DNA of 64,000 bases from Shinella sp. PSBB067. Its GTDB lineage: Bacteria > Pseudomonadota > Alphaproteobacteria > Rhizobiales > Rhizobiaceae. Positions 15,854-24,212 of the stretch are shown here, piece by piece; position 1 is the stretch's first letter; each line of letters opens with the position of its first letter. Under the pieces are notes generated by a model that saw only the letters and a program-made list of their open reading frames with translations, ran no database searches and was not told the DNA's origin. Both the position numbers and the translations under genes were made by a program. The stretch lies in the NCBI RefSeq assembly GCF_016839145.1, contig NZ_CP069303.1, forward strand, positions 868,001-932,000, written 5' to 3'.

Positions 15854-16214
15854 CCGGCAACTAGTTGTGCTATTACACAGTCTCGCATCGTATCGTAGGT
15901 CTCACCTTTTCGATAAGATGCGCGCCGTTCCGCCCGGTAACGCCCACCTCGGGTGTCTCTGCTCGGGCTGTTTGGCAGCGGTACCCGCTACAATTCGGGC
16001 GTAGTGCCGGAACGGCAGTGCATTGAAATATCGTCATCTTTTCCGACCGAACCAAGTTGATAGAGGTTCGCATGGTTTGAGACAAAGGCCATTCAGAGAC
16101 TGAAAATCGGCCTACCGGTAGTCTCAAAGGTTCGGGCGCCTCTGTTAAATCCCTTTGAAACCAAAAAGAATTTCGGCGCTCAAATCGGGCTGTTGGGAGT
16201 TTGCAATTTGATAG
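15854..16214. other. Gene-free stretch between the Hsp70-like gene and tRNA-Ser; likely right boundary of the accessory region
   Basis: No convincing gene is seen in these ~360 bp. It contains an inverted repeat, TTTGAGAC (16076-16083) and GTCTCAAA (16121-16128), around a 37-bp spacer. It runs directly into the CCA end of the tRNA-Ser gene. Since integrative elements typically target tRNA 3' ends, an attachment-site junction would be expected near 16200-16250. The other copy would lie beyond the left window edge and cannot be checked here. Confidence 0.45.
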
Positions 16215-16304
16215 TGGCGGAGAAGAAGGGATTCGAACCCTCGATACCGTTTCCGGTATACTCCCTTAGCAGGGGAGCGCCTTCGACCACTCGGCCACCT
16301 CTCC
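16215..16304 (-). tRNA. tRNA-Ser (anticodon GCT)
   Basis: Read on the minus strand, the acceptor strand GGAGAGG (16304-16298) pairs with CTTCTCC, followed by G73 and an encoded CCA (16217-16215). The D arm contains GGCCGAGTGGTCGAAGGC. The anticodon stem CTCCC/GGGAG encloses the loop CTGCTAA, giving anticodon GCT for AGC/AGU codons. A long variable arm (ATACCGGAAACGGTAT) marks a class II serine tRNA, and the T arm has the GGTTCGAATCC signature. Its 3' end faces the accessory region on the left, making it the probable integration target. Confidence 0.96.
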
Positions 16305-16738
16305 GCTCGCGGTTTCACTATGCGGCATGGACTGGGATTGCAAGGCTTTTTTCGGTTTTGAAAACAATATTCTGATTTCTCTTGCCGCGGTTCGAGACAC
16401 GAACAGACGCTCGCATCCCTGCCATTTCCACAAGCTTGTCGAGAGGTCTACTCCCGAACCGCCCCGGTGGGAAAATTGAAAGCCAGCCTACGCGCCAATC
16501 GCCAGATGGACGGAGTGGCCAGCTTTATATATTGCCGCCATTCGTCCGATTCCGACCTGCCGTCAGCCTGGCCACCTCGTGAACCGGCTATGGAACCATA
16601 TCGCCCACGCGTTGCCCGCGGGATGCACCGGATGCCGCTCGAAAGCGGCATCCGTCCGCCCGCAGACCGGAGGCTCGAAGGGCGTTCAAGGTCGATTCCT
16701 GTGTCGACACCGGCGCCGCAAGAGCGGCCGCCGCCCCG
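16305..16738. other. Gene-free stretch between tRNA-Ser and the integrase gene
   Basis: About 430 bp with no convincing reading frame. The tRNA-Ser promoter must lie in its left part (tRNA is read leftward). A strong stem-loop sits at 16630-16653. AT-rich sequence around 16530 (CTTTATATATTG) is the only other notable feature. No tRNA fragment or second att-like copy of the tRNA 3' end could be found in it. Confidence 0.4.
16630..16653. other. Perfect 10-bp stem-loop (tetraloop CGAA) downstream of the integrase gene
   Basis: GGATGCCGCT (16630-16639), loop CGAA, AGCGGCATCC (16644-16653). The stem is perfect and GC-rich. No T-run follows on either strand, so it is not a classical intrinsic terminator, but it lies ~85 bp after the integrase stop and could end or stabilise that transcript. 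It could equally be a protein-binding palindrome. Confidence 0.4.
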
Positions 16739-17653
16739 CTATGCCGCCCCGTTGCGGGCGGCGCGTTCAAGGATCGCCACGCAGATATCGAGATCTCCGG
16801 ATGCCAGGTGCGCGTAGCGCATTGTCATCTGGAGCGTCTGGTGGCCGAGCCATGTCTGGACGCGGCGGATGTCGATCCCGCCCTGGACGAGGCGGGAGGC
16901 GCAGGTGTGGCGAAGGATGTGCGGAACGACGTCCGGCTCCGATCCGAGCCCCACCTCCTGCTTCGCCTCGTTCCACGCCGCCCGGAACTTGGCCTGCACG
17001 ATGCCCGTGAACGGTCCGCGCCGCGTCCTTTCGGATGCCTGGATCGCTGCCACCGCCCGCTCGGTGAGCGGGACGGAGCGGCTCTTGCCGCTTTTCGTCA
17101 GCCAGAACGTCGCGCGGTCGCGGTGGATGTCCTGCCATTGCAGGCCGATTCCCTCGCCGAGGCGCGCACCGGTATCGATCAGGAAGGTGCAGAAACGGCC
17201 GTAAAGCTCCGACTTGCCGGAAATGGCCTCGAAGAGCCGCGTTTCCTCATCCGGCTCGAGAAACCGGATACGCCCCGCCCTTTCCTTGAGCCGCTTGAAT
17301 TCCGGCACGCCCTGGATGTCGTCCATCTTGTGGGCTTTGCGCAGAAGCTTGCTGAGCGCTGCCATCTTCCGGTTGATCGTGGCGTTGCTGTTGCCCCGCT
17401 TGCGCAGCGCGGCGACAAGCGTATCGAGCATTTCGTCGGTAAACTCTGAAAATTCGGCGCCGAACAGAATCTCGTCGAGTTCCCCCACGAACGACGAGAC
17501 ATTGTACTTATGGGAGCCAGGCTCCCACAGCACGTCGACATAGCGACTGAGCAGCGCCCGAAGGCTGGATGGTAAGGGTCGCGACCCACTGGATGCTCCC
17601 CAGAATTGATAGTCCAGACGGTACGAGCCGCCGATATTTGAATGTTGTTGCAT
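16739..17653 (-). CDS. Tyrosine recombinase / phage-type integrase
   Basis: A 304-residue integrase. The N-terminal SAM-like core-binding domain covers ~30-125 (VSSFVGELDEILFGAEFSEF, NSNATINRKMAALSKLLRKA). The catalytic domain (~130-295) has all expected residues: R in DTGARLGEGIGL, K in TKSGKSRSVPL, the H-x-x-R box PHILRHTCASR, the second H in WLGHQ and the nucleophile Y in MRYAHL. It therefore looks intact. It is encoded on the 5' side of the tRNA-Ser gene, while the accessory block lies on the 3' side. It may belong to a different or decayed element, or act in trans. It runs opposite to no neighbour and is followed by a gene-free stretch. Confidence 0.88.
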   Translation of the reverse strand: MQQHSNIGGSYRLDYQFWGASSGSRPLPSSLRALLSRYVDVLWEPGSHKYNVSSFVGELDEILFGAEFSEFTDEMLDTLVAALRKRGNSNATINRKMAALSKLLRKAHKMDDIQGVPEFKRLKERAGRIRFLEPDEETRLFEAISGKSELYGRFCTFLIDTGARLGEGIGLQWQDIHRDRATFWLTKSGKSRSVPLTERAVAAIQASERTRRGPFTGIVQAKFRAAWNEAKQEVGLGSEPDVVPHILRHTCASRLVQGGIDIRRVQTWLGHQTLQMTMRYAHLASGDLDICVAILERAARNGAA

Positions 17654-17752
17654 GCTAAACCCCTGCTACGCCTCCCATGCGGCGCATTGGTTGCACAAGA
17701 ATGATGACAGTTTTGTTGTGGGCCCTCAAAAAAAACGGAATCAGGAAAACCC

Positions 17753-17772
17753 GGCCCGAAGGCCGGGTTCCC
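17753..17772 (-). terminator. Intrinsic terminator of the leftward porin gene
   Basis: Read on the minus strand, the stem AACCCGGCC/GGCCGGGTT around a TTCG loop lies about 25 bp after the porin stop. It is followed by a T-rich tract, with the long T-run further on where the plus strand shows AAAAAA (17729-17735). Confidence 0.75.
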
Positions 17773-17797
17773 CTCTGTCGGAAAAAATCGAAGCGAC

Positions 17798-18808
17798 TTA
17801 GAACGAACGCTGCAGGCGAAGGAAGCCTTCGACCGAGTCGTCTTGCTTGTCGACGTCGATGTAGTTGACGGTTGCCTTGAGCTTGAGGTTCTCGACGATC
17901 GTGTAGTCGACCGTCAGGCCGGCCTTCCACGCGTCGATGCCCTTCACGAGTTCGTAGTCACCGAAGTACTGGGCGCCGGGGGTGATCGTCAGCTTGTCGG
18001 TCGCCTTGAACGAGTAGTCGGCAGCAACGCTCCACTTGGCGGCGTTGAAGTAGACGTTGTCGCCGCTTGCGTAGTAGCCCATCAGTTCGAACGTGCCGGG
18101 ACCGACGTCAGCCGAGAGCCAGGCGCGAAGCGCACCTTCTTCGGTATAGGTGTCGTATGCGCCGAGCAGTTCGAAGTTCACGCCGCCGAGCGTCGTGCCG
18201 ATCATGCCCGAGACGCCGACTTCGTTACCCGAGCTGGGGAGCGCGACAAGGTAGTCGTCCGTGTTGATTTCGTCGACACTGATACCGGCGCGGAACGTGC
18301 CGCCGTCATAGACGTAGCGAGCCGAGGTGAAACGGGTGACGTTGGAAGACACGTCGGTTTCGCCGATCAGATCGTCATCCCACCAGTTCAGGAAGGTACC
18401 GACGCGGAAGCCGCCGAGTTCGATATAGGCTTCATCGACCTTGAAGCCGCTCGTGCCGCCGCCGCTTTCTTTCTTGCTGGCCTCGCCGTGAATGGCGATG
18501 AAGCTCGTCAGCGTGCCAAGTTCCGTGTCGGACTTCGCATCGAAGGTTACGCGCGCGCGGGTCCAGGAATCCCAGTCGGACGTGCCGAGCTGGTCACGAC
18601 CGAAGTCGGTCTGGAAACGGACATAGCCGCCGATCTTGAGGCAGGTTTCGGTGCCGGGGATATAGAAGAAGCCGGTGCCGAAGGCGTCGCAGACGCGAAC
18701 GTATTCCATGGGTTCCGGTTCGGCAGCGACGATGGCGTCGGCGGCCTGTGCGCCGGAAACTGCTGCGAGAGCCGCAGCGGAGCCGATGAGAAGGCTCTTG
18801 ATGTTCAT
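17798..18808 (-). CDS. ropA: RopA/Omp2b-type outer-membrane porin (336 aa)
   Basis: A porin of the Porin_2 family for passive diffusion across the outer membrane. A signal peptide covers residues 1-~22 (cut after GAQA). The mature N-terminus has the family hallmark ADAIVAAEPEPMEYVRVCDA followed by GTGFFYIPGTETCLKIGGYV, with its conserved cysteine pair. Alternating beta-strand pattern continues to the terminal strand VEGFLRLQRSF, ending in phenylalanine as expected for an outer-membrane barrel. ATG 18808 is chosen because GGAGG precedes it and the signal peptide starts there. It is divergent from a paralogue at 19475 and shares a near-identical first 205 bp with it. Omp2b-like porins are often duplicated in Rhizobiales. 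Substrate preference cannot be told. Confidence 0.93.
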   Translation of the reverse strand: MNIKSLLIGSAAALAAVSGAQAADAIVAAEPEPMEYVRVCDAFGTGFFYIPGTETCLKIGGYVRFQTDFGRDQLGTSDWDSWTRARVTFDAKSDTELGTLTSFIAIHGEASKKESGGGTSGFKVDEAYIELGGFRVGTFLNWWDDDLIGETDVSSNVTRFTSARYVYDGGTFRAGISVDEINTDDYLVALPSSGNEVGVSGMIGTTLGGVNFELLGAYDTYTEEGALRAWLSADVGPGTFELMGYYASGDNVYFNAAKWSVAADYSFKATDKLTITPGAQYFGDYELVKGIDAWKAGLTVDYTIVENLKLKATVNYIDVDKQDDSVEGFLRLQRSF

Positions 18809-18829
18809 TTCTGACCTCCAGTCAAAAAG
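18625..18829. repeat. Left arm of a 205-bp inverted repeat (porin 5' end)
   Basis: The reverse complement of this segment equals 19454-19658 at 204 of 205 positions; the one difference is T/C at codon 3 of a tyrosine in the FFYIPG motif. It covers the ribosome-binding site, signal peptide and first conserved segment of the porin. Confidence 0.9.
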
Positions 18830-19453
18830 GCCGCGACGTGCGTCCCGTCGGCAGAGATCAACTTCTGGAAGGCCGTGCATATAGAATAGAGAGCGTCAGG
18901 AGGGCGCAGTTCCGTTGCCAAGCGCGCCGCTTTGCGAGCGCTACCAATGCTCGGTGCTTTCGAGAGCGGGGAAGGACCATGGTAGGCGCCGCTCAGCCGG
19001 TCTCGAATCGTCGGCAGGATTCCGCGACGAATCGAACCGGCAAAACAGGCAAACGATTCTCGTTCTCCGCCGCGCCTGGGGCAGCCCTGAAACTGAACTC
19101 CTGCGCGAAAAATGCTCGATCGCCACCTTGAGGCGCCGGATTTGCCTTGTTCCTGCCGGGAATATGGCAGACCCGCCGACCGTGTGGGAATGGCTAAGTA
19201 CCCGCTTCATAAGGCGTTTTGTTAAGAATCCATAAACTTTTAGCGTTCTGCTCCGCCATTTTGTGTCCTTTGCGCAACAGCGCGGGGCGAAGGCTGACAC
19301 AAACCCCGCCCTGTTTCAGTTTGGTGATTGCTTACGGAAGCGCGTCTTGTATTTTCAGCGTCGGAAGCAGGGGCGGTTGATCGTCCGCTTCCTGAACTTG
19401 GGGATGGGGCAGGGAACGCTGTCCTTCAGCAAAAAACCCAGACCCGTTTGAAA
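18830..19453. promoter_or_regulatory. Shared 624-bp upstream region between divergent porin genes
   Basis: No gene is supported here; short reading frames have no ribosome-binding sites and atypical composition. Both porin promoters must lie in it. AT-rich sequence around 19200-19260 (TTTTGTTAAGAATCC and following) is the likeliest promoter area for the rightward gene, with a long leader. No clear -35/-10 pair stands out. Being flanked by the 205-bp inverted repeats, it could in principle invert by homologous recombination. Confidence 0.5.
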
Positions 19454-19658
19454 CTTTTTGACTGGAGGTCAGAAATGAACATCAAGAGCCTTCTCATCGG
19501 CTCCGCTGCGGCTCTCGCAGCAGTTTCCGGCGCACAGGCCGCCGACGCCATCGTCGCTGCCGAACCGGAACCCATGGAATACGTTCGCGTCTGCGACGCC
19601 TTCGGCACCGGCTTCTTCTACATCCCCGGCACCGAAACCTGCCTCAAGATCGGCGGCT
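19454..19658. repeat. Right arm of the 205-bp inverted repeat (porin 5' end)
   Basis: Partner of 18625-18829; near-identity starts at CTTTTTGACTGGAGGTCAG and stops two bases after the last shared codon (GGC-GGC-T), beyond which the two porins diverge. Such a sharp edge suggests gene conversion or a recent partial duplication. Confidence 0.9.
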
Positions 19659-20581
19659 TCGTTCGCTTCCAGACCTCGTTCGGTCGTTCGGAATTCGATT
19701 TCCAGGGCAAGGATGGCGACCATTCGGACTGGGATGCGCACACGCTCGTCGACGTCAACTTCGACGCCCGCACGGACACCGAGCTCGGCACGCTGCGCAG
19801 CTACATCAACATCGAAGCTGCTTCGGGTAGCAAGAATCGTTCGTTCCTCCTCGATCCGACGGATCCGGACTCGGATGTTATCCAGCTTGGCCGTGAAGGT
19901 CAGAGCTTCTACATCGATGAAGCCTTCATCGAGCTCGGCGGTTTCAAGGTCGGTCGTTTCTACAGCTGGTGGGATAGCGGCATCAACGGCGAAAACGACA
20001 CGCTCGGCAACGTCACCAACTTCGACTCGATCGCCTACACCTTCGATGGTGGCACGTGGCGGGCTGGTATCTCGCTCGATGAGCTTGATGGCCTTGTCGA
20101 TGTCGACGAAGTCCTCGCGACCGGTGAATATGGCACCCATCATGACATCGGCGTTGCTGCTACGGTCGGCTTCTCCCTCGGTGGCGTAAACCTCGACATC
20201 CTCGGCGGTTACGACAACTGGGCCGAAGAAGGCGCAATCCGCGCAATCCTGTCGGCCGACCTCGGCCCGGGCACGTTCCAGCTCGCTGGCATCTGGGCTT
20301 CTGACCCGAGCGTATACTGGAATGCTTCCGAATGGACCGTCGCAGCTTCCTACGCCTTCAAGGCAACGGAAAAGCTGACGATCACCCCCGGTGCTCAGTA
20401 CTTCGGCGATCTTGGCTTTGACAGCGATGTCGACCAGTGGCGCGTTGGCCTGACGGTCGGTTACGAGATCGTCAACGGTCTGAACCTCCTCGCAACGGCT
20501 GACTACAACAAGGTCAACGTTTCGGGCGGTGACGACACCGACTTCACCCGCGGCTTCCTCCGCCTGCAGCGCAACTTCTAA
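19475..20581 (+). CDS. ropA: RopA/Omp2b-type outer-membrane porin, second copy (368 aa)
   Basis: A 368-residue Porin_2 protein. The signal peptide and first ~60 residues are identical to the divergent copy. From residue ~62 on the barrels differ, with different extracellular loops (FRSEFDFQGKD-like and DPTDPDSDVIQLGREGQ regions here are longer). It ends in the strand FTRGFLRLQRNF, with the terminal aromatic expected for outer-membrane insertion. ATG 19475 follows GGAGG at 19464-19468; an in-frame upstream extension to 19328 is non-coding in character. A strong intrinsic terminator follows. Differing loops with a shared export signal suggest that the pair offers two pore or antigenic variants. 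Confidence 0.93.
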   Translation: MNIKSLLIGSAAALAAVSGAQAADAIVAAEPEPMEYVRVCDAFGTGFFYIPGTETCLKIGGFVRFQTSFGRSEFDFQGKDGDHSDWDAHTLVDVNFDARTDTELGTLRSYINIEAASGSKNRSFLLDPTDPDSDVIQLGREGQSFYIDEAFIELGGFKVGRFYSWWDSGINGENDTLGNVTNFDSIAYTFDGGTWRAGISLDELDGLVDVDEVLATGEYGTHHDIGVAATVGFSLGGVNLDILGGYDNWAEEGAIRAILSADLGPGTFQLAGIWASDPSVYWNASEWTVAASYAFKATEKLTITPGAQYFGDLGFDSDVDQWRVGLTVGYEIVNGLNLLATADYNKVNVSGGDDTDFTRGFLRLQRNF

Positions 20582-20604
20582 TCTGAAGTTGAGCTAAAGA
20601 TTGA

Positions 20605-20640
20605 CCCGCAGCCTCTTCGAGGCTGCGGGTTTTTCGTTTT
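20605..20640 (+). terminator. Intrinsic terminator after the rightward porin gene
   Basis: Perfect 11-bp stem CCCGCAGCCTC/GAGGCTGCGGG with a TTC loop, followed by TTTTTCGTTTT. It lies 24 bp after the porin stop. Confidence 0.92.
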
Positions 20641-20717
20641 GCGGCCTGGTCGAAGAATATGCCGTGACCGGTATTGGACGCGTCGATGACCGGAACCGAT
20701 TCTGGAACGACGGAAAC

Positions 20718-21590
20718 TTACTGACGGTCCAGGAAAGCCTTCACCTGCGGGAAGAGGCTGGCGTGGTGCGGCAGCGGGGCGTGGCCCTGGCCTTCGGCGG
20801 TCGCGGTCTCGATGCCGGGAGCGTGCATTTTCATCCGCCCAAGCGCTTCTGCCGAAAACAGCCGTGAATGGTCTCCCCGCACGACGAGCAGGGGCTTTTG
20901 CGCCAGAAGGTCGAACTGCGGCCAGAGGGTCGGCAGCGGCTTGCTGAAATCGATCGCCTGCAGTTGATCGGCGAGCGCCGGGTCATGGTCGGGGATGAGG
21001 TGGCCGTCGCCCGTCTTCGTGTAGATGGCGTCGGCCATATCCAGCCAGTCGGTCCTGCCCAAGGCGGGGAATGACGGTCCGTGGACGCGTTCGAGCGCGT
21101 CGGCGGCCGCCTCGATCGTTGCCGGGAAGGCGCGGTTGGAAAGATAGTCGCGGATTTCCTTGAGGCCTTCCGCCTCGATTTCGGGGCCGATGTCGTTGAG
21201 GACGGCGGCGGCGATCAGCTCAGGCTGGACCGCCGCCATCATATGCAGGATGAGCCCGCCGCGGGACGTGCCGACGAAGACGGCGCGGGAAATGCCGAGC
21301 GCTGCGCAGACGGCGATCACATCGCGGCATTCGGTGGCGACATTGTAGTTCGCGGGGTTCTCGTCACGTGCAGAAAGCCCGCGTCCGCGGTAGTCGAGGG
21401 CGATGACCCGCCGGGGCGATACGGCATCCTGCGAGAGGAGCAGGGCGAACGGGTGGAAGTCCCGTGCATTGCGACTGAGGCCGGGCAGGCAGACGATGGG
21501 AAGGCGCGCTCCTGCGCCGGGTGCGTAGTCCCGTGCATGCAGCCGCAATCCATCGGGTGCGGGAAGGAATCGGCTGGTGAAGTTCGTCAT
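20718..21590 (-). CDS. Alpha/beta-hydrolase fold protein
   Basis: A 290-residue serine hydrolase. The oxyanion region is CLPGLSRNARDF (~34-45), the nucleophile elbow GTSRGG (~108-113), the acid lies in VVRGDHSRLF (~240-249) and the histidine in EGQGHAPLP (~266-274). All three catalytic residues are present. The acyl substrate is not predictable: the family covers esterases, epoxide hydrolases and C-C hydrolases. No signal peptide, so cytoplasmic. It is a single gene converging on the porin terminator; its 5' side faces a 229-bp gap before the transglycosylase gene, which reads in the same direction. Confidence 0.88.
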   Translation of the reverse strand: MTNFTSRFLPAPDGLRLHARDYAPGAGARLPIVCLPGLSRNARDFHPFALLLSQDAVSPRRVIALDYRGRGLSARDENPANYNVATECRDVIAVCAALGISRAVFVGTSRGGLILHMMAAVQPELIAAAVLNDIGPEIEAEGLKEIRDYLSNRAFPATIEAAADALERVHGPSFPALGRTDWLDMADAIYTKTGDGHLIPDHDPALADQLQAIDFSKPLPTLWPQFDLLAQKPLLVVRGDHSRLFSAEALGRMKMHAPGIETATAEGQGHAPLPHHASLFPQVKAFLDRQ

Positions 21591-21819
21591 GCCCTGGCGC
21601 CTGCATTCATGTCCGCCGCAGCCTAAAGCATGTTGCGCAAAAGTGTGCAGCGATTTCGCGATAACGACATGTGAAGAATCAGGACGCCGAAGCGCAGGTC
21701 TCGAATCTGAACGATCGCGTTACGCCCGAAACAGTCAGGCCCACGGCTCAAGGAGAGGCTGCCGGCCTCAAAAGGCTGGCCGCGTAGGCTGGCGCCCTCT
21801 GTCCGATGAGAGAGTCTCG

Positions 21820-23889
21820 TTATCGCCCTGCGATCAGGTCGTGCACGATGTCGGCCTTCTGGCCGAGGCGGGTCTTGTAGACCTGGTAGTTCTCCATGAC
21901 GCGCTGCACGTAGCCGCGGGTCTCGGAGAAGGGGATGCGCTCGATCCAGTCCACCACGTCGTCGATCGGCTTGCCGCGCGGGTCGCCATAGCGGGCGATC
22001 CATTGCGGCACGCGGCGCGGGCCGGCATTGTAGGCGATGAAGGTGAGGACGTAGGAGCCGCCGAATTCGCTGATCTGCTCGCCGAGATAGTGCGCGCCGA
22101 GCGTGGCGTTGTAGGCGGCGTCGCGCGTCAGGCGTTCCTTGGAGTATGCAAGGCCGTAGCGCCTGGCGACGCCCTCGGCGGTGCCCGGCATCAGTTGCAG
22201 AAGCCCCTGGGCATTGGCGGCGGAGACGGCGGCCGGGTTGAAGGCGCTTTCCTGCCGGGCGATGGCATAGGCGAGCGCCTTGCCGGAGCCGGAAATGTTG
22301 GCTCCGTCAGGGATCACGCCGATGGGAAAGGCGAGGGCGGCCACGTCGATGCCGCGGCCGAAGGCGATCTTGCCGATCTGCAGGGAAAGCTGGTGATTGC
22401 CGCCCTTTTCCGCATCGGCGGCAAGCAGGGCGAGTTCGCCCGGGCTCATCAATTCCCCGGCAAGCGCCCGGTAGAGACTGTCGGCCCGCCAGCCATGGCC
22501 GGCGGCCTGCAGGCGGGCGATGGCCTGCACGGCCTCGCGCTCGCGGAAGCGCGCGCGCTCCTCGGCGGAGGGCTTGGGATAGGCGACGTTCAGCGCCGTC
22601 TGGCCGAGCCGCGCACCGGCGAGCTGGCCGTAGAAGGTGCCGGGGAAGTTCGCCGCCTTGGCGAAATAGTCCTTCGCCGCGCCGGGCCCGCCCTTTTCCG
22701 CGGCGCGCCCGAGCCAGTACCAGGCTCTCGAGACGGAGAGGGGGCGGTCCGAGACCTGAAGGATGCGCTGGAAGTGCTTTGCCGCGGTCTTCGGCTCGCC
22801 GAGGTCGCGCAGCGCATACCAGCCGGCGTGGAATTCCGCTTCCACGATGTCCGTCGGATCGTCCGCGCCATGGCGTGCGGCGACACGATAGGCGTCGCGA
22901 TAATCGCCGAGATCGGCAAGGCCGCGGCTGACGATGCGCTGCTCGTTCCACCATGCCCCTGGATTGACGAGCCTTGCCGGCTCCTCCGGCATGGCGGCGA
23001 AAAGCGTTGCGGCCGCGCGGTAGTCCTCCTTATTCCGCAGGTGGCGGATGCGCAGATACGTATAGGCCGGCTCCTTCTGCCAGCGCGCGTCCACGGCCTT
23101 GATCAGAGCGTCCGCAGTCCGGCTCTTGGCGATAACGGCGGCCCAGGCGCGGAAAAGGGATTGCGCCTTGCCGAGATCGCCGAACCGCTGCGCCTGGTCC
23201 GCGCGGTCGCGGTAGAGCAGCATTTCCATGCGCGCCTTGTGGTCCGCAACGGAAAGGAGCGGGCCGAACTCCTCGAGGATCCGGCTTTCGATATCCTTCG
23301 AGAGCGCCTCCTTCCGCCAGAAGGATCGCAGGATCTCCGTCGCGCGCGCCGTGTCGCCGGAGGCGATGAGGGCGCGGCTGAGCACGATGGCCCCTTCCGC
23401 CGTTTCTGGCCGCGTCGTGCCGAAGGCGGCAAGCACGTCTGCTGTCGTCGGGTTCTCGCGGGCCAGCGCCCGTTCGGAATGGGCGCGCAGCGCCTTGAGG
23501 CCCGGCCAGCCCTTGAGTTCGCGCTGTGCGCCGGCGATTTCCCAGGAGGGGACGCCCTGCTGGCCGGAAACGGCGATCGCCCAGGTCAGGATATGACGGT
23601 CGAGGCTGCCCGCGGGAAGGCGGTCGCGCGCGGTTATCGCGGATATCGGATCACGGTTTGAAAGCGCATCGAGGCCGGCGCGCAGGTCCGCGCTCGCAGG
23701 CTGTGCAGGCTCGGCGCGTGGAATGGCATTGGTGATCACGTCGCGGGAGGGCATGTCGGCGGCAAAGCCGAGCGGCTTGATCGCCGGCGCAGCGCCGTTC
23801 TCCGCCTCGACGGGCGAGGAGAGGAGCGCAAGGCCGGCCACGCCGGCAAGCAGCAAGGTGCAAAGGGCAAAACCGTTCTTCGAGATCAT
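21820..23889 (-). CDS. Soluble lytic murein transglycosylase (Slt70-like)
   Basis: A 689-residue periplasmic enzyme that cleaves peptidoglycan glycan strands with 1,6-anhydro ring formation. A signal peptide covers ~1-30 (LLLAGVAGLALL core). A long alpha-helical superhelix of TPR-like repeats (~60-500) matches the Slt70 doughnut. The C-terminal SLT domain (~520-670) has the catalytic glutamate in RQESAFNP, then NAQGLLQLMPGTA and the FIAYNAGPRRV motif. Length and layout fit the family. It is divergent from dapA, as in several Rhizobiaceae. No lipobox is seen, so it is predicted soluble. Confidence 0.93.
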   Translation of the reverse strand: MISKNGFALCTLLLAGVAGLALLSSPVEAENGAAPAIKPLGFAADMPSRDVITNAIPRAEPAQPASADLRAGLDALSNRDPISAITARDRLPAGSLDRHILTWAIAVSGQQGVPSWEIAGAQRELKGWPGLKALRAHSERALARENPTTADVLAAFGTTRPETAEGAIVLSRALIASGDTARATEILRSFWRKEALSKDIESRILEEFGPLLSVADHKARMEMLLYRDRADQAQRFGDLGKAQSLFRAWAAVIAKSRTADALIKAVDARWQKEPAYTYLRIRHLRNKEDYRAAATLFAAMPEEPARLVNPGAWWNEQRIVSRGLADLGDYRDAYRVAARHGADDPTDIVEAEFHAGWYALRDLGEPKTAAKHFQRILQVSDRPLSVSRAWYWLGRAAEKGGPGAAKDYFAKAANFPGTFYGQLAGARLGQTALNVAYPKPSAEERARFREREAVQAIARLQAAGHGWRADSLYRALAGELMSPGELALLAADAEKGGNHQLSLQIGKIAFGRGIDVAALAFPIGVIPDGANISGSGKALAYAIARQESAFNPAAVSAANAQGLLQLMPGTAEGVARRYGLAYSKERLTRDAAYNATLGAHYLGEQISEFGGSYVLTFIAYNAGPRRVPQWIARYGDPRGKPIDDVVDWIERIPFSETRGYVQRVMENYQVYKTRLGQKADIVHDLIAGR

Positions 23890-24212
23890 GCTACGTCCCG
23901 GATGCCTGGCAGGCGGTGCTTGTGACCCTCATCTGCCGCCTGCTCTTCGACAATCATTAACCCTTCGCTGCCTTAACGAAACCTTAACCGCGCTTCTCAC
24001 TAAGCCGTGAAGGTCGCCACCTTTCACACGACGGGTCACGATGCTCCGCTATTCGCGCGCGCATGCGGATTTCCGCCTTGATCGTGCACGAAAAACGCCT
24101 GCCTCGCCGCTTGCCGCATGACAGTCACATGATTATTGTGCGGCAGCTTTTAACCACGGAATACGGCCAAAGCATGTAAGCCTGCGGGCGGCTCTGGTCT
24201 CAGGAGTTCTCG
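23890..24212. other. Divergent upstream region between the transglycosylase gene and dapA
   Basis: 323 bp with no gene. It must contain both promoters. dapA has a good ribosome-binding site (CAGGAGTT, ending 7 bases before its ATG). No riboswitch (for example a lysine element) or clear operator palindrome is visible. Confidence 0.45.

Noticed and set aside
16680..16730. tRNA-like 3' fragment (GTTCAAGGTCGATTCC ... CACCGGCGCC)
   Set aside because: T-arm pairing fails and it matches neither the adjacent tRNA-Ser nor a coherent acceptor stem.
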